Source: Sipunculus nudus (lineage: Eukaryota > Annelida > Sipuncula > Golfingiida > Sipunculidae). From it: 64,000 nt of DNA. The stretch is from contig CM049307.1 of the NCBI GenBank assembly GCA_026874595.1, forward strand, positions 92,292,330 through 92,356,329, given 5' to 3'. The position numbers were made by a program, and so were the translations under genes. This document shows, in pieces, positions 11,014 through 23,500 of this stretch (positions are counted from its first letter, which is position 1; every line of letters begins with the position of its first letter). Under the pieces are notes generated by a model. That model did no database searches. It was not told the DNA's origin and worked only from the letters and a program-made list of their open reading frames with translations.

Positions 11014-14000
11014 TCCTTTGAACTTGACACTTGAGACAACATAAAGAATTCAGATCTGTGTATTGGAGGGCGATGTAGGCGTGAAGAGCGTAGGAGTTAT
11101 TGTCGTTTTGCGTCGAAATGTGGCGGGGAACGGTCAGCAGCCAGACCTGATAAAATAAATGTCCATATTGAGAATGGACAAGTCTATTTTAGTCGCAATG
11201 GCAATCAGTCCTGCCATGAGTGAGTTTGAGCGGGGGTGTTTGGTAACCTCGTAAAGATCGACTAGGGACGATATTTCTGTGTTAACAACACATGTATAAT
11301 TCCATAAGCCCGAATAGCGGTCATGAGAAATCGTGAGTGACATGGGGAGAACTTGGTAGCGGACAGCGCAAAGAGGTCACAGGGGTCAAAAGTTTTCTCG
11401 GCTGGTTTCCATTTCGGCACGAGGTGTCTTCATTTAAGCTATCAGTAATGATCAAAGCACTTTTGTCCAATTCTTCTTTGAAGAGATCGGAACATGAGCA
11501 CCTTGGAGGTATTGGGCGGGCTTAACTAGCCTGGTGGGTCAAAGCTTTTGCTTTGGCTGTACCCGGCAGTGTGCTGCAGACTAGCTGGCCAAGCACTGCT
11601 GGACGCTGACCCCGCACTAGCCACAGAGTAATAAGACCCAGACATACACGGCTTGTATTGCAGAATCGCTCTAATTAACCGCGATGTCCAACTGTTATTC
11701 TCTGCTTAATCTGCGTCTCTTGTGTTTAGAGTTACAGAAGTTAGCCAATCTTCAAAGATTAAACAGCAGGTCAGATATTGATAAACTGCCAATAAAAACA
11801 TGAAGATTTTGTACCAACTGACCTGGTATATAATCTCTTTCAATTCTGTGTATTAATCGTTTTTTCTCTATAAACGGCTATTTCCTGGCTCGTTTTTTTT
11901 TCAATCAATAGACTGATTACAAGACGCGCAATACGCGCCTCTTAAATAATAGACATTCATATCTTATACGTAATTTAATATGACAAATATATATATTAAA
12001 CATACCGCATATCAGAAACTCTCTTAATTTGTTAGTAAACGATAAAGGTCTTAATTATTTTAACCAGTAATTATATTTTAGAATTGGCTTTCGTTATATG
12101 CGAATTAAAAAATAAAACAAATTAGAAATTATATATCTAATGGCTTTCAGATATAGGCCATCTAAAAAAATCATATTGACTTTTGATGTATCAAACACCA
12201 TAAAAAGATGCATGTAGGGTGACAATACAACGTAGGTAACCAAGTTAAGGTGTCATTAACATATTGTACGATATTATTTTATCCCTGGAAAATACTGTAA
12301 TATTGTACACTTTCACAAGGAAGATCATAAAGCACTCTGATGGCCTCATAGTAGATAAAGGGGAAACCCCCGGCGCGTTAATGAATGATGTATCGGTTGG
12401 GTTATAAAGATGGCAGTTCCACATGTGTGTAACACCTGACTAATTAGCGATTACCGGCACGAGATCTCGTAAGCGGAAACAACATGTTCCTGTCCGATTT
12501 ACGATGACACCGGTCACCTTTCGGGAATAGAGACGACAGAAACACGTAGACTTATAATCAGGCACAACAAAGAAACGCTCACATGACGTAAAATATAAGT
12601 AAATTGAGCCAAACTAATGATTTAGGGCCAGTATTCTTAGTCTTGTCCCTGGATACGCTTTCGTCTGGTACTGGCTTGGTTTCTGGTTGTTTGTAGACGC
12701 TCCAGATGGTGGCAACATGCGGACTTGCACCGAAAGTAGTTCAAAATACCCACTTGCGCCAGTACGCCTTACCGTGGAAGTCAAAAGGGCAAAACAACAC
12801 TCAGTTGAGTGGACGTGCGAAATGGACCGTGTTTACGTGTACCTGGTTTGTTATGTGTTTACTTTCGGGGGTTATGGTCAGCTGGGACTACTTTTTCTGA
12901 CAAATACTTGTACTTTGCTTCGGCGCCATTTGCTGTCGACAAATGTGATTACAATGCCCGATATGATCAGGGACGTAACCAGATTATTTTATTGATAATT
13001 ATTTAATTCCATAAGCATAGCCATGCATTCCTTACACTTCCTGCATCAATGATTTAATATTTGTATTGTTTTCAAAATTATGCATCTCAGTATGATAATA
13101 TGTCCTTAATTGCATTAAACAGTAAGGCCGCGAAACGTCTGGTAATTAAAAACCCTACCTCCTCGAACCAGTAAATGGCAGAAAACTTTCCTTTCCTGTA
13201 CTTTGGGTTTACCGTGGCTACGCAACAGTGCTCGGGACAGGGATCGCTCCGCGACAGCATACATTTAGTGTTAGGTGTGCTATACCTCCGTCGGATGGAA
13301 CTGTAAGTTAGTTGGTTTGACCGTTAGAAAATTTTTTATCAACATATTTTGATGAACTTTTGTTGAAAGTTAAGATAACACCCAAGGAATAATGCGGAGC
13401 CGCTTAATGAAGAAATAGGTGGCCTGATTCACAATTGAGGATTCTTTGTTCGGGCTAAGCACCAGAGGCATTCACTTGAATTAGAATGTGGCGTCATTCT
13501 AGAGTAGTTTAACATTTCCTGTGTGCAGTATACCTGTGTACACGGCAATGTGGATCCTGGCATAGGTAATTATGTAAGCTCAAACCACAAATTTATTTCA
13601 GATAATTATAAGTAAATGTAATATATAAATAAATAATGCATAAATTATATGCGTGTGCATCAATAGTAGTAATATGTCGGCACCTTTCTGTTCTGGTGAT
13701 GAGTAGTATAGGTGGGCCTGTGTGAATCGGAGTAGCGCTGGACAAACTTTCCGAAAAGGTCAAAATCTCGGAAACATGGACAAAACTGAACGTAACTCTG
13801 ATAGTTTCAGAATTATTACTCAGTGGGTGGTGCTTCCAATTACCTGCCCAGCCCGTGCCTGGATGACCCACTTTCCTAGCACCTGGACCACCTGCTCCAA
13901 AGACTAGGTCATACCAGGTGCTAAGGCCCCCGGACAAAACATAATGCACCGCGTCGTCGTATATCTGACAGTCGCTAATGAAACAACAAGACAGGTGTAG

Positions 14001-15631
14001 AGATCAGTAGCGCGAAAAGGAGGAAAGGGCACCCGGGCACTGGGCCAAATCGGCTGTACAAGCCACCGCATGAAGAAACAAATCAGCTCCTGTTTGGGTT
14101 GATAACAATAAATGCTCTCTCTTTTACTGTTGTTGTATTAATCGCAGACTACTTGAGACATTTTACTGATTCAGTTTGACAGATACTTCATAAGTAATTT
14201 ACGTCAATGGATTTTGGGCCACAACTTGTAAGAAAATTATGCTTTTGTTGTTTTAAGCATAGTTACTTTACGGTACACTCGCGGTTTGTTCTCTACAGAA
14301 GGTGTATTTTGCTTAACTATTGCTATGTTAAATGTGGAAAACTAACGAATTTCATCTTAAGTAATGTTTTACTTGTAATTATTTCATTCCTGTTTTCTTG
14401 CCAGGTAAGATTTTTCCTTTATTTGTCATTTCTCTGATAATTTGAGATGGTAAGACTTATTCTGGAAATACACATTTCGTTTATGCTGAGAAAAATTGGA
14501 TCAGGCATACCATTTTTTAAGTATACAAATATAATATTTGGAATTTTTTAATTATCATTATTTTTTGGAAGCTTCCATTGGCAAAAATATAACCTGCCTG
14601 CCAAATTCTACTGGAAGCTCTACACCTGTTTAGTAATTTCCATGATCTTCTTAAACCATATCATTGCCTTTTAATTTTAGGTTAAAGTATTATCGGTTGA
14701 TCAGCGTGCATGAAATATGAATGGAAATATGTATATGTAAAAATGCATATATAAATATAACATTGTTGTAACATTGTTTTCAAACGCATACCAAACCCAT
14801 GCATGCGGTTATATGATGTAATTAAGGCTTTGGTATGGGTGATCCGAATTTAATTTCTTACTCATGGAGCTAACATTGTTTTTCTCAGTTTATGATAGAT
14901 ATAGATATTAGATAGATAGAAAGAATATTTGCATACGAAGTAATTATGCATCTCATATAAAAAAATGTTGGATATGGCTGCGACAGTTGCTTCCTTAAAT
15001 CATATCAATGTTAATTTACATCATAGTTTACTGATGGAAAGTCCATCTCACATTGTATCAGCTTAAAAAAAAACATACCAACAGGTGCTATTACCTATAT
15101 ATCCATAATGTTGCACTTTCATCGGCGTGAATTAACCAGATCCTTCCTCTTCTCTCTTTCTGATCTATCGTTTTTTAAGGGCCTTTCAAGAAAGTTTATC
15201 AGACAAACGACCTTCTCGATAAATGTATAAGGGCAATACGTGCGGCTCTCCAAAAAGACTTAAAGACAAATAAAATTTCCACATTGTCTATGGTCAAAAT
15301 TAAAATTTAATCACATTTCAGATTAAATATAATAGAACGAAAAACCTTTAAAAAAAACACTACTTCTCCCAAAAGATAATAGTTAGTTTAGACATCATGT
15401 GTCTGTTGGAACAGACAGTGTATCATGAAGACAAGCAGTACAGACAATAAAGTCCAGTCAAAACACGGGATTTTCTGCATCATTCCTGAAGTACTGACAG
15501 TACCGCAGCGGATACAGGTCTTGTCCTCGAAGGTGCAGGTCTCCGTCTTTTGTTTCGAAGCAGGCTGCTTCGGCCTCTGTTTTGCATGGTCTCAACTGAA
15601 ATCTGGGTTTTATCAAGAATGTGCGTAACGA

Positions 15632-15709
<78 letters not shown>

Positions 15710-16611
15710 TTGATTTCTTTGCATCTTTTTCCTTCCTCAAAAAGTGTTAATGTGCCTACATTGACTGTTTCACTATTAGTCTCCATTGTTTATGGAAGCT
15801 TCATTTTGAGGAAACATACATCATTGTATTAGAGAGCAGGTCACCTTTGGGGAGACATATAATGTCACTTTCGACTTCGCGATTCCACTGACCTGGTCTC
15901 GATACCATATGCTCGGAATCGGACTGGCCGATCTCGACTTTACCGCCAATAAAGGCAATAGCATATATGATAATTTGATACACCAAATATGTTTAAGTTA
16001 TTTTCTGTTTAAACTGCACTAACCTTTATCCAAAGGGGTTTAGTTTCTTTATAACTCTGGGTAAGAATGGTTTTCTTATAAAAAAGGTTCCGAGTTGTTT
16101 TTTTCTTATTCAACAACACTTTATGTTTCAATAAAAGTTACATAGTACATTTATGATCGACAATAATTTTTATTGTGTAGTAACATACATGCTAGACGAC
16201 AAAGCTATCGCTGGTGTATTAGACGTGAAAATTAGCTGTATTACGTCCTCGATATTTTTTTGTTATAAATCAGGATTTTTTAACTTAATTGAGAGAAAAT
16301 ATAAAAATAAGGAAATTAGAAATAACAGAGTTTTCAAGTAGTTATTATTGAACACGAATGAAAAAAACCATGATTTTCCTAAAGAAATTTAAAAACACAC
16401 TGGTATAATTATTTTTATATAAAATTAAAGAGTTTATTTTTTTAACGTGCATTACTGCAGCATAGAGTGATATGAAAGCCCCCCCCCCCCCCGGTATCTC
16501 CTTCCCCGCTCTCTCTCTCTCTCTATGGGATCCCCCCCCCCCCGGCATCTTCTTCCCCGCTCTCTCTCTATGGTATAAAAGCTGGATATATATTTATGAA
16601 TATATATTCTG

Positions 16612-16645
<34 letters not shown>

Positions 16646-17256
16646 ACCACACCAGGACCAAACCAAATTGGTTGTTAGATAAATTCACTAGTAATAAATT
16701 AAAAGTGTAGCCCATGTTTCCAAGTTCCCAGCCTGTTGGTTACGGTACTGCTGCTGACAGGCACCGCCTTGGACAATGAAGCTACGCAACTGTATGTTGT
16801 TCCCCTATCATCTTTCGGCGCGGCGACAGGTACAATAGTTCCGAGGACATGATTTAGTTAGGGCAGACAATAGCCTGACAACAATACAGACTAATTCAAT
16901 AAAGGCTACAAAGAGACAAATGGGATGAGAGCCCCATGACACGGATCATCTTTCTGTTGTTAATCCTTGTACATCTCCGAGCCGAAATACTATATGTATG
17001 TATATACACCCAGATGTACAAGGGACCAGTCCACTTCAGTACCCCACGCATCACGGAACGCCCATACTAAACATATCCATTGTGTATATGTTACTACAAG
17101 GTCGCCTGGCGTACTGGGGTCACAACCTGAGGTATCTATAAATCTTATCTTTATATATAAATAATGTGTTTAGGGCATTGTTTAATTAAATGTGTCCTAA
17201 GCGCGTTTTCCTTGTGAAGCAAAAGATTTATCCTAAGAAATGCATGCATATATAGT

Positions 17257-17342
<86 letters not shown>

Positions 17343-17510
17343 TGAAACCTTCCCTTACGGGCACCTCTATATTAAGGGCACCTGTATGGTCAGTTCCTTG
17401 AAAGTAGGTATCCAAATTTATAACCTCCCTATACCGAGGACACCTCTCTATTGCGGGCAAAGTGTTTGGTCCTGTCAGTGTCAATAATTCGGAGATATAT
17501 ACATATATAT

Positions 17511-17555
<45 letters not shown>

Positions 17556-20500
17556 AGCTCACCTAAGTTGAAAGTCTTGCATGGGAGGGCTAAATTAACG
17601 TAGGATCAATGTTTCTTCAAATTTTTAAACAATTTTATTGTACAGATATTGAACATATATAGACACAAAGACAAATGCAAAGATAAATCATACACAAACA
17701 TATAGCAAAGGAAAAAAAGACTGGAATTTTGCACCATATAGGCAGAAAAAGATGATGTTCAACTCTGAAAAATTTAAATAATACGGTTCAATAATACCAT
17801 CCCATTTCTCCCCCAGGACAAAGCGGCCCCTTATATGGATAAATAGCACTATTTTAATGAAACAGCCGTATCAAACCAGGGGATTAAAATCCTTTGAATA
17901 AAAAAAATCATGCTGATTAAAATTAAAATTGAAAATTCAATGCATTTTTTTCAGCGGGTGTTGCCCTAGGCTTCAAAAAACGTTAATCAAAATCTGTTCA
18001 GACCTTTTTCCGACAAACCAAGAATAAAGCAATACCTCACGCCTCCTGGCGAGGGTGAAATTATAATCGTGAAAGAAAACCCAGGGTGGACAGGAATGTT
18101 GGAACCGATTATACAGGAAACTTTGTCCGGATAATTCGGCTTTATTTTGTTCCATCAGCCCTGTTTACCTCTTGTTAGCGCCATTTTTTTCTCAAACTGT
18201 TCATTATTTGCAAAATGTCAGCTATTATCACACGAATATATGTATACGTACGTCTGGGACTTATTTACATATTTTACACAGCTGAAGAAACGATGACGTA
18301 ATTTTTAGTGGCCACAGCTTTTGGTGTGCAAGTCATGTTTTAGAGATGTACGTGTTACGTAACAAATTCCAGGTGATATTGGCACATGCAATACATTCGT
18401 GACGTCATCTCTGTGAATCATAAATTGTATCTAATATCAGACTCGTCCGCTCGGACCATAGTTGGGATGTATTCGGTATATATTTTAAATCAAATTTCAT
18501 TTTATTTTTATATTAAATGCAAGGGAATTATTATTTTGCTGTCGGATAATAGATACATTTGCCTAATTTACCCTGGTGCAGCGATATCAGATAACCCCCT
18601 CAAAGTAATTGTTTCGGTGTGTTTATTTATTTAAAGTTCATAGAACTTCATTCTTCTGTATTTCTGGGATCAGATCAGGTTAAATCTTATGTTTGCATGT
18701 AATGCGTTATGCACTTTGAAAAAGATTATATAAATAGAATTAACAACATAACATTTTGCGACGACTTTTTTCATAGATTGATTCAATTTTTTAAATTATA
18801 TTTCCCGTGCTTTACTGTATTATCATGAGTTATAGGAATATATACTTTAGTCAGATAAGCTAGATTATAACCTTAATAAAGAGTTAACCTGAAATTAGGT
18901 TCAAGCTGCCCCTATGGATTATCTGAATTCGACACAGATTACCGAGGAATTAACGGGAAATGCAGTTAACCTGAAGTCCTTACACACAAAAAAAGGGGAA
19001 AACAGGTGAGAGAAGTAATGTATAATTATGAGGAAACGTTTATTTCCTCTTTGGCAGATAAAATTATTGTTAATGTTTGCGATTGTTTATAAAATGAATG
19101 ATCATTTTTCTTTTATTTTCTAAACCTAGGCCGTAGATCCGAAGTCACGTGGATTATCCGATTCTTTACGAAACAGACCAACACATGACGTGACAAATAA
19201 GGACACGAAGTCTTCACCGTGCAAAATTCAAAACGAGACTGGGGTTTCTGGGCGAGCTCCTTCAATAGGTAGTTCAGATTCGAGTGGCAACTACAGTGAT
19301 ATGTTTGACCACATGCCAGATTTAAAAGAAATCAACAGACATTCACGTGGCCAAGAACTTGACCAACCCGACCGCCGGCCTGGACATTCTGTTAAATCAA
19401 TGGAGCACCAAAACAGTAGGCGTAATTGGTCACTTGGTCAGCAGAGCGACTTCTCGTTCTTGCAAAATGATAATCAATGCAGTAGACCTGATTTACAAGC
19501 GTGTAAAAGTAGCTCTCTGGGGAGCAGACCTCCGTATGCATTAAATACGTCATGGAAAAGGGGAGGGGACAGTCGGTCTTCAACTATGGATTCCACAAGC
19601 AAGCGGTCTTCTGATCTAAGACAGCCATTAGTGGACAGACTGGCTTACCGTTCCGGTGACCCAAGGTACGATTCTCTTGGACACCGGTCAGCAGATTTGA
19701 GATATTTATCATTAGCAGGACGTTCATTCGACGAATTATCTTCTGTGTGTAGTTGTGGCCATCCAATGAACGCAACAGAGTTGCCAGGCAGTCAGTCACG
19801 TGTTGACGAGGACTTCCGGTCGCGCATGCACAGTATGGCCAGACAGTCTGTGTGTAGTTTTCTTAGTCATGTTAGTCATAGTAGTCGTCTCCCAAACGGC
19901 GGACGACCATTGACCCCGGCGGAGGAGTTAGATATCATACGAAAACAGTCACGGAAAAGAAAATTTACCATTATTGGTGTCTGCATTACCATAGCAATCG
20001 TAATAGCGTTGCTTGTCGGAATACTGGCCCGAATACAAGGTAAGAACTAATTAATTGATTTATTTTAAAGCAATTTTATCTATTAGGGTAAAATTGAATG
20101 CTATCCCTTTTAAATATAATTTATAGGGACGGATACAGATTTTATCATTATAATTATTGAACTTTTATCATTTCACAAACAAAGACCACAGCAGTTTGGG
20201 TAAATATAACTAGGATTTTTAGTGTTCTTTTAAATGTATAAAGAAGCTCACTAAAGAAGCAACGAAAGAATATATAAAACAAGTAAAATGAATCCAACAC
20301 ATAATTATCCCTCGGAATACGTCAAATATATACAAAAAAAAAACAAATAACATAATTTCATTCTACATGATTTTGTGTAGCTGCCGTATTTTTGAAGAAT
20401 TACTTACATTTAGGTGTAGAAACACTAAGTTCCAATTTTAACACTAGTGTCAAATTGTCGTATAACTTTTTTGTTTTAATAACAAAAGAAGTCCTCTTCA

Positions 20501-23500
20501 GTTTTAATTAAAACTTTTTTATCCATTTTCTTCATTTTCCCTCCTCAGCATTTTAAAATTTCATTTTGTAAGTTTAAATGATTAATCTGTGGTTTACCAA
20601 TCCCCCGTGGAAAAGAGAGGTTTATAGAGGTTGATGTGTTTATTTCTTCATCAGTATTTAGGAACACATTTATTAGGGAGCGGGTGGGCTAAATCATTAT
20701 AGGACGCGCCAGTGCAAAAACACCAATCTAATTTGTTTCTTTTCATCCCCTTCTTCAGTATATTCTTGCACTAAATCTCAAATACGACTGATTAAAAAAT
20801 AATTTATCTTTGGTCAGCCGGATGTGACACTTTTGTACCATTTCGAAGAGTTTATATTTCACAACCTGTTGCGTAGCTTTTTTAACCCTCGCTGCGAGGC
20901 GTTCGGTGATCGCGACGATTACAAACATCCAATTATTTTTTCTCAAGGCCAGTTGCTCCAATTTATAAACGTAACCTTAGGAAATGTGGTATCTCTATTT
21001 AAAAGACAAAAGTAAAGCTAATTTCTTTGGAAGCTTGTCTTGCACTTATTATTTGTATTTACACAACCGTCATCGTTTCGCTTATATGATTTAAATCCTA
21101 ATATGAGTATATATTTTCTAAGACAAATGCTATATATTTTATTATAAATAACAGAATTTCCTATAGGGGATATATGTAAAAACGTCTTTTCTTTCAATGT
21201 ATAATTGTAAATTACATATTTTCATACAGGGACAGAGAAACAGGTCCGGGTATTGCCAGACGTCCGGCAAACAAGTAAGCAACATTTTTTTTTTAATAAA
21301 CTTTATTGAAGATTAGTGATTATATATCTATTGAATCAATGCAATTCAGCAGACTGATATAATCTGATCATAAAATACAGTTACCTGTAATTTTTACACA
21401 TGCTTCCAAAGTTTTCTTTGTTTACCTGTACGTTCAAATCGAGCTCTTTCATTGCAGCTTTGTATTCCACTAATTATCTGTTGGGGTCGGTGAAAATAGT
21501 CGGTGGTCCGCTTCACGATATTGAAACAACGGGATCAGAAGCATCGTTCGCACAGGGAGCATTTATTTTTCAGGTGAGACGAGTAGATTTTCATGAGCTG
21601 CAAGGTTCGAAATGTTACTTTCCCGTTTTCCCTGGGTAAAGTTATACCAAATCTTACTTTCTCGTCCGAGGAATTCCTGAAAGTGGAACGGGAAATCAGA
21701 AATAGTGAAAAACGAGAAGTCGGGGTAACTTATTTCACAAGGCTGGCATAATATTATAGATCCATTTTACTTATACACGTATGGTTTAGGCCTTTATGCC
21801 TGCTTGCACCATTTGTAAGGGAAACATGGGATGTCCGCGTCTTTTTTTCATATTTTGAACTTTTGGGAACTTTTAAATTATAAAAAATAAATTATTAAGA
21901 ACAGATTTTTAGCTCAGCTGGCTGAAATTCATCTGAGCTATAGTGATCACTCTTCGTTCGTCGGTCTGCCGTGCCGTCTGTAAGGTCACAAATCGTAACC
22001 GCTGGACCTAGAAACTTCTAAATGAAATCCATGGAAATCCATAAAAAATCTCCTTGAAAAACCTGAAATTAGATCACTGTGACCTAGATCCTTTGAGCTA
22101 TGGGGCTCTTAAGTACCCCCCCCCCCCGAATAATTAAAAACTGATACAAAAGCTCCAATATCTGAATAACTAATGCATTGATTGCCATGATTCTTTCCAT
22201 TTATATTAATCAAATAGTGTTCCATCATATCCTGGAGACAAGTGACACAAACTGTATTTTTTCTAATTTTTACACATTTATTTTCTCTGTTTTTGAGACC
22301 TTCGGATTAAGCAGTCCGTCCGTTAACAGGGCACAAAACGTAATCGTTAGACCTAGAAACTTCTCAGTGTACATCCAGGGAGGTCCAAGGCAAATCTTTT
22401 TAGAAACCTGAAATAAGGTCATGGTGACCTATATTTTGCCAACTACAGGCTGAAGAGATGATTCTGAGCTACCTATTAGACGGGACCTTAATTGTATCCT
22501 CTAGACCTAAAATTTCTTCTATAACATAACAGTCGGGCAAGTCGTGTGTAAATCTGCATGGAAACCTGAAATTAGGTCATGGTGATCTATATTTTGCGTG
22601 CAACCGGCACAAACATCATGGGCATTCTCCATTGAAACCTGAAAGTAGGTCAAAGTGACCTATATTACTGGCTTAAAACATTTTAAGCACCAGACAGTCA
22701 GACAGGGTACTAAACTCTACTGTTGACCCTAGAATCTTCTGTCTTGACATCCAGTGAGGTCCTTCAAAAATGTGCATGATCATTTTCAGCTCAGCTTACT
22801 GCATATAAAAAGGCTAGATTTCATGGGAATATCAGGACATAATATCATAAAACATTCCCTCTTGTTGAATCTGAAGAACTATAATTGCTAGAGCTGAACG
22901 GGGATACCACCTACAAATTTGGCATTCGGATGATAATATTCCTTTTGTGAATGTCTTTTTAGCTTTCTAAGATCCATTACCAATGGGTCACTTGTTTATA
23001 TATCTCATTTCAACGCTCTTCATAACGTTCCTATATACCGCTATATGTTAAGCTTTTGATCACATGTACCTTTCCTTTCAGATGGAACATTTATTACGAA
23101 AAACGCCTTATGGTAAAATGCTTGAGAAAATAAAGAACGCACAGCTCGGGTAAGAGGGGTCTATACTTAATTTTGTATTATTATTATCTATTATTCGGAT
23201 CGGCATATAACTTAAAAACAAGCGCGTTTTGGTTGCAGTGTGATTCAATCAAAACAATAACGTATAAGTATAGCGTGTTTGAAATGGTAAAAACGTACGG
23301 ACTAAGGCATATGCAAGTTTACCCGAATGCGGTAGATCTGGCGTATTTTTAAAAATGTTGGCTTGTGAAATCCTGAGGCAAAAAGCAAAATTATAAAATT
23401 TCGAAAACACCTCATTTTCACTCTAATGTCTTAACGACAGTTTATGACTGCTGGATTTTTTTCTGGCGTCGTGCAAATAATCTGAAAAAAAAATCGCTAA

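Larger units (their letters stand above)
9862..19129 (+). other. Intron 1 (9.3 kb)
   Basis: GTGAGT donor, TAG acceptor. Holds several microsatellites and a pogo-like repeat terminus. A stretch at 18914-19005 opens with ATG and ends at a good donor (AACAG|GTGAGA), but its phase (2) does not fit exon 2. It might be an alternative 5' exon. Overlapping frames at 12687-13006 have no recognisable motif. Confidence 0.5.

Noticed and set aside
12687-13006. Three overlapping open frames (60-102 codons)
   Set aside because: Open in several frames at once with no motif; lies inside intron 1 and appears to be chance.
15458-15740. Minus-strand frames with long Ile-Tyr repeats
   Set aside because: Direct translation of a (TA)n microsatellite; the same applies at 6488-6685, 17233-17562 and 37212-37533.
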